Source: Desulfobacteraceae bacterium 4572_130 (lineage in GTDB: Bacteria; Desulfobacterota; Desulfobacteria; Desulfobacterales; Desulfobacteraceae). Taken from it: a stretch of 64,000 nucleotides of DNA. The notes below the pieces were generated by a model. That model worked only from the letters and a program-made list of their open reading frames with translations. It did not search any database and had not been told where the DNA came from. Positions 47,254 through 56,222 of this stretch are shown piece by piece. Both the position numbers and the translations under genes were made by a program. Positions within the stretch are counted from its first letter, which is position 1. Every line of letters starts with the position of its first letter. Location of the stretch: contig NBLN01000005.1 in NCBI GenBank assembly GCA_002084425.1, positions 172,473 to 236,472 on the forward strand, in the 5' to 3' direction.

Positions 47254-49878
47254 TTAAATATCAAACACAGTTTTAAGGGCTTTATCAAGATTTTCAGGTT
47301 TTGATCCTCCAGCTTGTGCCATATCAGATCTTCCACCACCACCTCCTCCAACAACTAAGGCTGCTTTTTTTACAATATTATCTGCTTGAAAGCGATCAGT
47401 TAAATCCTTTGTTACAATGGATATTAAAAATACTTTTTTATTTGATTCTGCACCAAGTAAAATAATACCTGATTGAATTTTTGTTTTAAATTTATCAGCA
47501 AGGTCCCTTAATTGTGATGGATTATCAATTTCAACTTTTTTACAAAGAATTTTTACTCCATTAATTTCTTTTATTTCATCATCAATATGTTTTACAGATT
47601 TTGAAGCAGCTTTTTCCTTAAGACTTAAAACTTTTTTATTCATGGATTTATTTTCTGTTAAAAGATCTTGAACTTTTTTAAAAGCTAAATTTTTTGAAGT
47701 TTTTAAAATATCTGCTATATTTTGAAGCTGCGTTATATTATTATGAATATATTCTAAGGCATTTTCTCCTGTAAGAGCTTCAATTCTTCTAACACCAGCT
47801 GCTATTCCAGTTTCTGACACAATTTTAAATAAACCAATATTTCCAGTTTGTGTAGTATGAGTTCCACCGCACAATTCCTTACTTATTTTGTCAATTGATA
47901 CAACTCTTACTTTGTCGCCGTATTTTTCCTCAAACAAAGCTGTTGCACCTGATTCAACTGCTTTATCCATAGACATTTCAAAAGTATTTACATTATAATT
48001 TGCTCTAATAATTTTATTGACATTTTTTTCAATTTTTTCAATATCCTTTTTTTCAATTGCTGAAAAATGAATAAAATCAAATCTTAATCTTTTATTTGTA
48101 ACAAGGGAACCTGATTGTTTGACATGGTCGCCTAAGACATTTCTTAAACCTGTATGTAAAATATGAGTTGCAGTGTGGTTTAAGCAGATATTTTCTCTTT
48201 TGGTTTTATGTATTTGTAAAAATACTTTATCACCTTTTTTCAAAGTTCCAGATTCAAGTTTTCCATTATGAATTATAATTCCACTGGGATCTATTAATGT
48301 ATTATTAATTTTTATTTTAAGATCCAAATTTTCAATTCCCTTAATTATTCCTGTATCACCTGTCTGCCCTCCTGATTCTGCATAAAACGGAGTTTGTTTT
48401 GTAATAATTTGAATTTCATCATTTTTGTGTGCTTTATCAATTTCCTTATCATTTTTTATTAAAAGCAAAACTTTAGATTTTGTTTCAAAAACATCATATC
48501 CAATAAAATCTGTTTTTATACCATTTGATGTAAGATTTTTTAAGGCATCACCTACTCCTTCAAATGTTTTTAATTTTTTTGATCTTTTTCTTTGTTCCTC
48601 CATTGCCTTGTTATATCCATCAATATCAAGGGTAATATCACTGTCTTTTACAACATCGGAAATAATATCTAAGGGAAATCCAAAGGTGTCATAAAGTTTA
48701 AAAATAACATTTCCAGCAATTTCTTTTTCTTTCTGTTTTTCCATATCTTTTATGGTTTCATTTAAAAGTTTTAATCCAATATCAAGTGTTTCAAAAAATT
48801 TTGCTTCTTCATTTTTAACAACATTAATTATAAAGGAACCAGAACTTTTAAGTTCAGGATAGGCATAGTCCATAATATCAAAAACTTTTTCAACTGCTTT
48901 ATCAAAAAAAGGTTTTCTAAGACCAATATTTCTTCCATATCTTATGGCTCTTCTCATAATGCGTCTTAGAACATAACCTCGTCCCTCATTAGATGGTAAA
49001 ACTCCATCACAAATAAGAAATGCTGTTGCTCTACTATGATCTGCTATAACTTTCATGGCAATTTCATTTATTTTAGATTCTTCTTTTTTTCTGCCTGAAA
49101 GTTCTTCAATTTTTTCTATAATAGGAATAAAAAGATCTGTTTCATAATTTGTTGGAACATTTTGAAGAACAGATATAACTCTTTCAAGGCCAAGACCTGT
49201 ATCAATGCTTGGTTTTGGTAAAGAAATCATATTTCCTTTTTCATCTTTTTCATACTGCATAAATACAAGATTCCAAAGTTCAAGATATCTGTCACAATCA
49301 CACCCAACAGCACAGTTGGGATCATCACATCCAAATTCTTCACCGCGATCTATATGAATTTCACTACAGGGACCACAAGGACCTGTATCTCCCATTGCCC
49401 AGAAATTACTGTCTTTGCCAAGACGAACTATTCTTTTTTCATTAACTTTAATTTTATCCCGCCATAATTCATAGGCTTCATCATCATCTTGATAAACAGA
49501 AATCCATAATTTTTTTTTATCAAATCCATATCCATTTATAAGAAGATCCCAGGCAAATACTATTGACTTTTCCTTAAAATAATCTCCAAAAGAAAAATTA
49601 CCCAGCATTTCAAAAAATGTATGATGCCTTGCTGTATAACCAACATTTTCAAGGTCATTGTGTTTTCCACCGGCACGCACACATTTTTGAGCAGTTACAG
49701 CCATTGTATAATCTCTTTTTTCATCCCCAGTAAAAACCCGTTTAAACTGCACCATACCAGCATTAACAAATAAAAGGCTGGGATCATCCTGAGGAACAAG
49801 GGAAGAACTTCTAACTTTTTGATGATTATGTTTTTTAAAATACTCAATAAACATTTTCCGAGCTTTATTTCCAGTCAT
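47254..49878 (-). CDS. alaS: Alanyl-tRNA synthetase
   Basis: 874 residues, full length. Catalytic part with VNAGMVQFKRVFTG and GDTGPCGPCSEIH; editing domain with zinc ligands NHTATHILH and CGGTHTTQTG; C-terminal C-Ala domain with VGGGGGGRSDMAQAGG. It charges tRNA-Ala and clears mischarged Ser/Gly. AGGAG precedes the ATG. An R1 fragment lies 16 nt upstream. Confidence 0.97.
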   Translation of the reverse strand: MTGNKARKMFIEYFKKHNHQKVRSSSLVPQDDPSLLFVNAGMVQFKRVFTGDEKRDYTMAVTAQKCVRAGGKHNDLENVGYTARHHTFFEMLGNFSFGDYFKEKSIVFAWDLLINGYGFDKKKLWISVYQDDDEAYELWRDKIKVNEKRIVRLGKDSNFWAMGDTGPCGPCSEIHIDRGEEFGCDDPNCAVGCDCDRYLELWNLVFMQYEKDEKGNMISLPKPSIDTGLGLERVISVLQNVPTNYETDLFIPIIEKIEELSGRKKEESKINEIAMKVIADHSRATAFLICDGVLPSNEGRGYVLRRIMRRAIRYGRNIGLRKPFFDKAVEKVFDIMDYAYPELKSSGSFIINVVKNEEAKFFETLDIGLKLLNETIKDMEKQKEKEIAGNVIFKLYDTFGFPLDIISDVVKDSDITLDIDGYNKAMEEQRKRSKKLKTFEGVGDALKNLTSNGIKTDFIGYDVFETKSKVLLLIKNDKEIDKAHKNDEIQIITKQTPFYAESGGQTGDTGIIKGIENLDLKIKINNTLIDPSGIIIHNGKLESGTLKKGDKVFLQIHKTKRENICLNHTATHILHTGLRNVLGDHVKQSGSLVTNKRLRFDFIHFSAIEKKDIEKIEKNVNKIIRANYNVNTFEMSMDKAVESGATALFEEKYGDKVRVVSIDKISKELCGGTHTTQTGNIGLFKIVSETGIAAGVRRIEALTGENALEYIHNNITQLQNIADILKTSKNLAFKKVQDLLTENKSMNKKVLSLKEKAASKSVKHIDDEIKEINGVKILCKKVEIDNPSQLRDLADKFKTKIQSGIILLGAESNKKVFLISIVTKDLTDRFQADNIVKKAALVVGGGGGGRSDMAQAGGSKPENLDKALKTVFDI

Positions 49879-49894
49879 AAAAAACTCCTGTTTT

Positions 49895-49955
49895 TATGGC
49901 GTTATAAAATTTTTTCATCTACTTTGTTGTAAATAAGATTTTTTACTTAGCCATC
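49895..49955. repeat. R1 element, copy E (61 bp, lacks the central hairpin)
   Basis: ATGGCGTTATAAAAT...TTTTTACTTAGCCATC. The outer arms match copies A and B (GCGTTATAAAA and TTTTTACTTAGCCATC), but the inner arms are gone: an internally deleted derivative. It is between the TOPRIM gene and alaS. Confidence 0.8.
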
Positions 49956-50020
49956 TATATTTGAAATTTAAATTTTTTATTGCATCATCAAATTTGTTCT
50001 AGAAATGAAATAATATCCTT

Positions 50021-50611
50021 TTAATATTTTGAATCTAAATTAAAATATCCTTTTTTTGCTGCTAAGCCTATACTTGGAATATATTTTTCCATGCCAGATA
50101 AAAAAGTATAAACCTTTGCTTTAGATAAATTTTTTGGATATTTTGAATTTTTAATTTGAAGAGATTTGTTATTTTTCAAGCAATCTAAATATTGATTAAC
50201 GCATTTTATATTAGGATGGCTACTCACAATTTTAAGGCATAAATCTTCCAGCATACCTTTATTTTGATTGTCCGGCATTATAAACACACCTGTTTTTACA
50301 ATCTTATTTGACTTAAACTCACCACGTTTTTCTGGTATCGGATGATTATGTTTTGATAATAGTGTTACTACACTTTGAAAAGTATTGTTTGCATTTTTAT
50401 CTGCATCTCTAATAATTCCATAACTTTTAACATCATCAAATTTAGGACTTTTCAACAAAATGGGGAATTCATTTTTAAAATTATTTTTTCCTTGTACTTC
50501 AATTAATTGAATATCCCTTATATTAATATGTTCTAGTAAAGCATCAAAAAAACAAATTTCGTCTTTGCCTTCTACTAGTAATAATTTCGTCTTTTCAATT
50601 TTATCTGGCAT
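50021..50611 (-). CDS. DUF3226/TOPRIM-like nuclease partner of the adjacent ATPase
   Basis: 196 residues. The ATG at 50611 overlaps the upstream ATPase stop as TAATG, and GGGAGG lies 8 nt before it inside the ATPase gene; a TTG 15 nt earlier is less likely. TOPRIM residues: E14 in LLLVEGKDE and D69/D71 in IIRDADKN. TOPRIM domains of this type cut DNA or RNA when paired with an OLD-like ATPase, as in the PARIS and related phage-defence systems. The pairing and coupling suggest such a role; this is inference. Confidence 0.72.
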   Translation of the reverse strand: MPDKIEKTKLLLVEGKDEICFFDALLEHINIRDIQLIEVQGKNNFKNEFPILLKSPKFDDVKSYGIIRDADKNANNTFQSVVTLLSKHNHPIPEKRGEFKSNKIVKTGVFIMPDNQNKGMLEDLCLKIVSSHPNIKCVNQYLDCLKNNKSLQIKNSKYPKNLSKAKVYTFLSGMEKYIPSIGLAAKKGYFNLDSKY

Positions 50612-51693
50612 TATCTTACCTCCCAATCCTTAGCAATTGCTGTTTTTAACATATCGCCTGTGTAAGTTTTGGGAATGCTCTTATCTTTTTTCCAATCCAG
50701 CCTAACATAACAAAAATCATTTTTATTTTTGTTGTTAATGATAGATGCTAAATTTTCTAATAATTCATAGCTGTGAGTAGTAGCAATTATTTGACAATTA
50801 AAAGTACAAGCAGTTTTATATATTGCCTTTAAAATTTTATTAAGTACTGAGTGATGAAAACCATTTTCAATTTCATCAATAAGAATTACTCCATCTTTAT
50901 TTGCTGCAATTAACACAATAATAGATAAAAGTTTTGCAGCACCTTCCCCCATATATTGTACAGGAATCTTTTTACCTAAACCAATGTCTCCATATATATT
51001 TGATTGATTTCCCTGGGCTATTGTTGAAAGTGATTTTAATCTGGGCTCTATTATTTTAATAATATCTACTATTAAATTTGTTTCACCTCTTATATCAATT
51101 TCACCAAATTTTACTGCAATATCATTTATGTTCTTATTACCTGATGAAGGAATAATCGTAACTTTTTGCTGGGAAAAAGCTGAAGGAATTAATGAATCCA
51201 TTTCCATACTAATATTCCCTCTATCTAAAATAAGATGAGTTTCCCCAATTTTATTATCTCCCACAAAGTACTTAAAATCCAAAGAATTAGATGTATGAGT
51301 TTGTTGAACATTTTTTGTTTGATTTTGTAAATCAGTTATTGGAATTGAGGATATGATTGCTTTATGAACATAATTTTTATTATGTTTAATAACCATTTTT
51401 TCTTGTGATTTACCATCACTAATCTCAACTTCTATGTTTTGTTTAAGATTGAATTTATTAAATATAGGTAACCAAATTGAGTCTTTGCTTAATCCAACTG
51501 CTGTGATTCCTCTAAATTCAAGTTGTTGAAAAAGTACTCGTGCATCTCCGCGATGATAGAATAGAAAAAGACCTTCAAGAATACTTGTTTTTCCTGAGCT
51601 ATTTTTGCCACCCAAAAGAGTAATTCTAGATAAATTTGATATTTCAATTTCTTGAAATTGTTTAAATCCTTTTATTTTAAAAGAGGAAATCAT
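50611..51693 (-). CDS. OLD/ABC-type ATPase (AAA_15/AAA_21), partner of the TOPRIM protein
   Basis: 360 residues. Walker A GGKNSSGKTS (28-37), ABC-like signature MGEGAAKLLSI, Walker B GVILIDEIENGFHHS and switch region IIATTHSYELL. This SMC/RecF-like fold senses nucleotide or DNA ends. It starts 56 nt after recA with its own AGGAG, and its stop overlaps the TOPRIM start. Similar two-gene modules act as abortive phage defence. Recombination or repair roles beside recA are the alternative. Confidence 0.78.
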   Translation of the reverse strand: MISSFKIKGFKQFQEIEISNLSRITLLGGKNSSGKTSILEGLFLFYHRGDARVLFQQLEFRGITAVGLSKDSIWLPIFNKFNLKQNIEVEISDGKSQEKMVIKHNKNYVHKAIISSIPITDLQNQTKNVQQTHTSNSLDFKYFVGDNKIGETHLILDRGNISMEMDSLIPSAFSQQKVTIIPSSGNKNINDIAVKFGEIDIRGETNLIVDIIKIIEPRLKSLSTIAQGNQSNIYGDIGLGKKIPVQYMGEGAAKLLSIIVLIAANKDGVILIDEIENGFHHSVLNKILKAIYKTACTFNCQIIATTHSYELLENLASIINNKNKNDFCYVRLDWKKDKSIPKTYTGDMLKTAIAKDWEVR

Positions 51694-51749
51694 AAAAGCT
51701 CCTATTTATCAAAAAAAATAAGTGGGTTGTACTCATGTTTATTTTTACT

Positions 51750-52790
51750 TTAATTTTTGTCTGGTTGTGTCGGAATGTCTTTTTCAGTATCGTTAAAAGA
51801 AAGACCAAGTTTTTGTCTTAATTCTGCTTGAACTTTTTGAAACAAATCAGGATTGCTGTTAAAAAATATTTTAACATTTTGCCGACCCTGTCCAATTCGC
51901 TCTCCATTATAAGAATACCAGGATCCGCTTTTTTCTATAACATTTTCATTAACACCAAGATCAAGCATTTCTCCTGTTTTTGATATTCCATCTCCATACA
52001 TAAGATCAAATTCAATAGTTTTAAAAGGCGGTGCAAGTTTGTTTTTTACAACCTTTACTTTAGTTCTGTTTCCAATAATATCCTGACCATCTTTAATTGG
52101 AGCTGCTTTTCTAATTTCAAGTCTTACTGAGGAATAAAATTTAAGGGCATTGCCTCCAGTTGTAGTTTCAGGATTTCCATAAACAACACCAATTTTCATT
52201 CTAATCTGATTTATAAAAATCAGGGTTGTATTAGTTTTTCCCATTGTTCCAGTAAGTTTTCTCAATGCCTGGGACATAAGTCTTGCTTGAAGTCCCATGT
52301 GAGAATCACCCATCTCACCTTCTATTTCAGCTCTTGGAACCAGAGCTGCAACAGAATCAACAATCATAATATCAATAGCACCACTTCTTACAAGCATATC
52401 AACAATTTCAAGGGCTTGTTCACCTGTATCAGGCTGAGAAATAAGAAGTTCATCACAATCAACACCAAGTTTTTTTGCATAAGCAACATCAAGAGCATGC
52501 TCAGCATCAATAAATGCTGCAATCCCACCTTGTTTCTGGGCTTCTGCAACAGCATGAAGAGCAAGAGTAGTCTTGCCTGAAGATTCAGGACCATATATTT
52601 CAACAACTCTGCCTCTTGGCAATCCACCAACACCAAGAGCTTGATCTAAAGCAATAGAACCTGTATTAATTACTGGAATTTTTTGAATTTCCCTGCCCCC
52701 AAGCTTCATTATAGACCCTTTACCAAACTGGCGCTCAATCTGAGTCATTGCTGTTTTAATAGCTTTTTCCTTTTCTACCAAGTTATTCAT
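51750..52790 (-). CDS. recA: RecA recombinase
   Basis: 346 residues. Walker [14 protein letters not shown] (67-79), then [33 protein letters not shown] and [19 protein letters not shown] (L2 loop). It drives homologous recombination and SOS induction. The normal C-terminal acidic tail is short. No inteins. GGAG precedes the ATG; I see no clear LexA box upstream. Confidence 0.98.
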   Translation of the reverse strand: MNNLVEKEKAIKTAMTQIERQFGKGSIMKLGGREIQKIPVINTGSIALDQALGVGGLPRGRVVEIYGPESSGKTTLALHAVAEAQKQGGIAAFIDAEHALDVAYAKKLGVDCDELLISQPDTGEQALEIVDMLVRSGAIDIMIVDSVAALVPRAEIEGEMGDSHMGLQARLMSQALRKLTGTMGKTNTTLIFINQIRMKIGVVYGNPETTTGGNALKFYSSVRLEIRKAAPIKDGQDIIGNRTKVKVVKNKLAPPFKTIEFDLMYGDGISKTGEMLDLGVNENVIEKSGSWYSYNGERIGQGRQNVKIFFNSNPDLFQKVQAELRQKLGLSFNDTEKDIPTQPDKN

Positions 52791-52905
52791 ATTCTTATCT
52801 CCATAAGCCTATATTACATAAACTGTATTAATGATTAATTAAAAAATATTGAAAAATCTGCATATCTATTATCTGCTTGTTAATAAACTCTTTTATATTA
52901 TTTTT

Positions 52906-53880
52906 TTAATCAGAAGTTTTTTCCATTAAAGCTTTTTTAAGCTCATTTATAGAAGTAGTTGCTGTGCCAAGTTTGGTTACAACTATTCCTGCTGCTGTAT
53001 TAGCAATATCAGCACTTTGCTTAAATGTTTTATTTGCAGCAAGTCCAAGTCCAAGAATGGCAAGTACTGTGTCGCCTGCACCTGACACATCAAATACCTG
53101 TTTTGCTTTTGATTTGATTTTAAAAGGTTCAAAATTTTCATCAAAAACAAGCATTCCATGTTTTCCACATGTAATTAAAAGTCTTTTAATTGCAGTTTGC
53201 TCCATTATTTTTTTAGCTGCTCTTAAAAGATCTTTTTTGGATGATATTTCAATTCCCGTAGCAAGTCCTGCTTCTTTTTGATTGGGAGTAAGCATTGATA
53301 AATTTTTATATTTTGAAAAATCAAGTCCTTTAGGATCTGCAATAGTAAGGATTTTATATTTATTGGCAAGTTTAACAGTTTTCTGTATAAGCTCCTTTGT
53401 TACAACACCCTTGTCATAATCTGATATTAAAACTATGTCCATATCACAAAGAATTTGTTCCATAAAATCAGTAAATTTTTTAAGTGTTTTTAAGGATATT
53501 TTGCTTTTAATTTCCCTGTCTATTCTTAGAACCTGCTGATTTGATGCAATTACTCTTGTTTTTTTTGTTGTGGGTCTATCTTGTTCTTTTACAATTCCTT
53601 TTATATTAACTCCAAGGTCTTTAAATTTATCAAGCATTTGTTTGCCTGAAGCATCTTTTCCCAATGTTCCAATAACTGTTACCAAAGCACCCATAGAAAC
53701 AAGATTATTAATAACATTTCCAGCACCACCCAAAGTATAAGTTTTATTTTTTACAGCAACAACAGGTACAGGTGCTTCTGGAGATATTTTATTAACATCA
53801 CCCCATAAATACTCATCAATCATAAGATCTCCAAGAACAAGAACTTTGATTTTTTTAAATACTGATATATTTAAGCTCAT
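52906..53880 (-). CDS. hldA: D-glycero-beta-D-manno-heptose-7-phosphate kinase (HldA/RfaE1)
   Basis: 324 residues, PfkB/ribokinase fold. N-terminal GDLMIDEYLWGDVNKISPEA and GGAGNVINNL; C-terminal anion hole DVSGAGDTVLA. It makes the 1,7-bisphosphate of the LPS inner-core heptose. Length equals the kinase part only; the adenylyltransferase half (RfaE2) is not fused. It starts 2 nt after thrH. Confidence 0.9.
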   Translation of the reverse strand: MSLNISVFKKIKVLVLGDLMIDEYLWGDVNKISPEAPVPVVAVKNKTYTLGGAGNVINNLVSMGALVTVIGTLGKDASGKQMLDKFKDLGVNIKGIVKEQDRPTTKKTRVIASNQQVLRIDREIKSKISLKTLKKFTDFMEQILCDMDIVLISDYDKGVVTKELIQKTVKLANKYKILTIADPKGLDFSKYKNLSMLTPNQKEAGLATGIEISSKKDLLRAAKKIMEQTAIKRLLITCGKHGMLVFDENFEPFKIKSKAKQVFDVSGAGDTVLAILGLGLAANKTFKQSADIANTAAGIVVTKLGTATTSINELKKALMEKTSD

Positions 53881-53882
53881 AA

Positions 53883-54482
53883 TTATAAAATTGATGTTAT
53901 CATTTTTTTAAGTTCATTATAATTTCTAGTAACTTTAAATTCAGGAAACTCCTTAATTACATTTTTAGGAGGCATAAATAAAAAACCATAATCAGCCTGC
54001 TTAAGCATTGCTGTATCATTATATGAATCTCCAAAAGCAATTACTCGATAATTTAAACTTTGCAATGCTTTTATGGCATGTTTTTTTTGTTCATGCTGTC
54101 TTATATTATAATCTATTATTTTGTTATCCTTATCAACAGTTAAGCTGTGGCACAAAAGAGTTGGAAACCCAAGTTTTTTCATAAGAGGTTTTGCAAATTC
54201 TTCAAAAGTATCTGATAAAATTATAATCTGGTAATTTTTTCTTATCCAGTTAAGAGTCTCAATAGCACCATCAAGAGGTTCTAACTTTTCAATAACATCT
54301 GTAATATCTTTTAACTTTAAATTATTTTCTTCCATTATGGAAAGTCGTTTTTTCATTAGAACATCATAATCTGAAATATCTCTAGTTGTAAGCTTAAGCT
54401 CTTTAATTCCAGTTTTTATAGCAACATTAATCCAGATTTCAGGCAAAAAAACACCTTCAAGATCAGCACATAAAATATTCAT
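53883..54482 (-). CDS. thrH: ThrH-like HAD phosphatase / phosphoserine:homoserine phosphotransferase
   Basis: 199 residues from the ATG at 54482; the longer frame adds eight residues not seen in the family. HAD motifs: CADLEGVFLPEIW (first Asp), IILSDTFEEFAKPLM, and AFGDSYNDTAML. In Pseudomonas ThrH can move phosphate from phosphoserine to homoserine. Lying directly after hom, it could supply O-phosphohomoserine for threonine synthesis without ThrB, or act as serine phosphatase (SerB role). Confidence 0.88.
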   Translation of the reverse strand: MNILCADLEGVFLPEIWINVAIKTGIKELKLTTRDISDYDVLMKKRLSIMEENNLKLKDITDVIEKLEPLDGAIETLNWIRKNYQIIILSDTFEEFAKPLMKKLGFPTLLCHSLTVDKDNKIIDYNIRQHEQKKHAIKALQSLNYRVIAFGDSYNDTAMLKQADYGFLFMPPKNVIKEFPEFKVTRNYNELKKMITSIL

Positions 54483-54483
54483 T

Positions 54484-55797
54484 TTATATTTTTTTATCCT
54501 CTTCAATTCTTATTACAACAGGTTTATCTATTATTGAATCAAGTTTTGATATCATTTTTAAAGCTTTTTGTATGTTCTCTTCTTTTGCAAGGTGAGTTAT
54601 TATTACAACTGGTACACTTCCATTAATATTTCTTCCGGTTTGCTGAACTATTTTAATACTAATATTATGATCCCCAAGAATACCAGATATTTTAGAAAGA
54701 ACCCCTGGATTATCTGCTGCAGCAAACCTAAAATAATAGCTGGCATTAATTTCTTTTATGGAAAAAACAGGAATTTTTTTAATATTTTCCTGAAAATATC
54801 CAAGTATTGGTATTCTTGTTTTATTTTTTGTAATAATGTTTCTTGCAATATCAACTATATCACTTATCACTGCACTAGCAGTTGGCATCATTCCTGCTCC
54901 ATGCCCATAAAGCATTGTTTCACCTGTTACATCTCCATTAATAACAACAGCATTCATGGAGCCATCTATATAAGAAAGTGGATTAGCAAGAGGTATCATG
55001 GCGGGATGGACTCTTGCTTCAATATTATTTTTATAATTTTTGCTTATTGCAAGAAGCTTTATTACATAGCCGAATTCCCTTGCAAATTGAATGTCCATAG
55101 GAGATATTTCTGTAATGCCTTCAACATAAATATCATTTAGAGTTATTTCCTTTCCATAAGCAAGGGAAATAAGTATTGCAAGTTTATGAGCTGAATCAAA
55201 ACCTTCAATATCAAGAAATGGATCAGCCTCTGCAAATCCCTTTTCTTTAGCTTGTTCTAAAGCTTTATCAAAAGAACAATTCTCTTTTGACATTTTTGTA
55301 AGAATATAATTGCATGTACCATTTAAAATACCTGTCATAGATTCAATTGTATTTCCAACCATGGATTCCCGCAGGGTTTTTATTACAGGCATACACCCGC
55401 CGCAACTTGCTTCAAAGGCAAATTCAACATTATTTTTATAAGCTGTTTTTACTAGTTCATTGCCAAAGGATGCAATAAGAGCTTTATTTGCAGTTACAAC
55501 ATGTTTCCCATTTTTAAGAGCTTTTATTGTAAAATCCTTTGCTATATCTTTGCCTCCAATAAGTTCAACAATAATGTCAATTTCTGGGTCATTAATAATT
55601 TTTTCAGCATCTTTAATAAATACACCTTGTTTAAAAGTAATGCTCCGCTGTCTTTTTATATCTATATCAGCAACATGCTTTAAATTAAACAAAACTCCAG
55701 TTCGTGATTTAATAAACTGTTTTTTTTCAATAAGTAATTTACTAACCCCTGTTCCCACAATTCCACATCCAAGTATTCCAATATTAATATTTTTCAT
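54484..55797 (-). CDS. hom: Homoserine dehydrogenase with C-terminal ACT domain
   Basis: 437 residues. NAD(P) loop GILGCGIVGTGV, then ANKALIASFG, GILNGTCNYIL, and the conserved substrate region EKGFAEADPFLDIEG. The last ~85 residues are an ACT domain (YYFRFAAADNPGVLSKISGI), usually the site of threonine feedback. It reduces aspartate semialdehyde to homoserine. It starts an operon hom-thrH-hldA with gaps of 1-2 nt. Confidence 0.96.
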   Translation of the reverse strand: MKNINIGILGCGIVGTGVSKLLIEKKQFIKSRTGVLFNLKHVADIDIKRQRSITFKQGVFIKDAEKIINDPEIDIIVELIGGKDIAKDFTIKALKNGKHVVTANKALIASFGNELVKTAYKNNVEFAFEASCGGCMPVIKTLRESMVGNTIESMTGILNGTCNYILTKMSKENCSFDKALEQAKEKGFAEADPFLDIEGFDSAHKLAILISLAYGKEITLNDIYVEGITEISPMDIQFAREFGYVIKLLAISKNYKNNIEARVHPAMIPLANPLSYIDGSMNAVVINGDVTGETMLYGHGAGMMPTASAVISDIVDIARNIITKNKTRIPILGYFQENIKKIPVFSIKEINASYYFRFAAADNPGVLSKISGILGDHNISIKIVQQTGRNINGSVPVVIITHLAKEENIQKALKMISKLDSIIDKPVVIRIEEDKKI

Positions 55798-55820
55798 TTG
55801 TAAATAAATCTCCTGATTAT

Positions 55821-56010
55821 AATGGCATTGTAAAAATTCTTACTCTAGTTTACTAGAGATTTTTAAAATAAAACCTTTGCACAAACGCATTTTTTATAAA
55901 AATATTTGTAAATAAGGATTGCTCTATTTTGTTCAAAGGTCTCATTATATATAAAATTTGATTCTTAAAAAAATACTATAGCTTGTATATGAAGCTTTTT
56001 ATATAGCTAT
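55821..56010. repeat. R1 element, copy H, with an R2 unit in its interior
   Basis: The left end (55821) and right arm (55967-56010) match R1 ends, with the R2 repeat in between. The termini are diverged, so this is an old composite rather than a clean insertion. Confidence 0.5.
55869..55945 (+). repeat. R2 intergenic repeat, copy 3
   Basis: AAACCTTTGCACAAACGCAT, TTTTTATAAAAATATTTG, TAAATAAGGATTGCTCTATT and TTGTTCAAA, matching the core of the 23.7 and 36.9 kb copies. Confidence 0.65.
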
Positions 56011-56222
56011 ATTTTTGTTAAAACTGATTTGTTAAAATTCCATTAATTATAAGATACTAGTTGCTATTTTGTCCTGATAATTCTTATAGTTATTGTTAAT
56101 ATAAAAATGAAAATCATCAATACAATATCAATAACATTATGTCAAAAAGGTTTTAAATTTTAAGTGGAAGAAAATTATTTTCTCTTTTGCATTTTGTTTT
56201 TAATTAAATAGTATAGTAATTT

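Larger units (their letters stand above)
55798..56222. other. Repeat-rich gap upstream of the truncated tsaD
   Basis: 425 nt between divergent hom and tsaD. An R1 terminus (AATGGCATTGTAAAAATTCT, 55821-55840) and the other R1 arm (AAAAATACTATAGCTTGTAT and GAAGCTTTTTATATAGCTAT, near 55967-56008) bracket R2 copy 3 (55869-55945). The missing 5' end of tsaD is not found here in any frame. Confidence 0.65.

Noticed and set aside
54568..55140. 190-codon plus-strand frame inside hom
   Set aside because: It is antisense to a complete homoserine dehydrogenase, full of Cys, Ile and Tyr runs caused by AT-rich codons, with no ribosome site.
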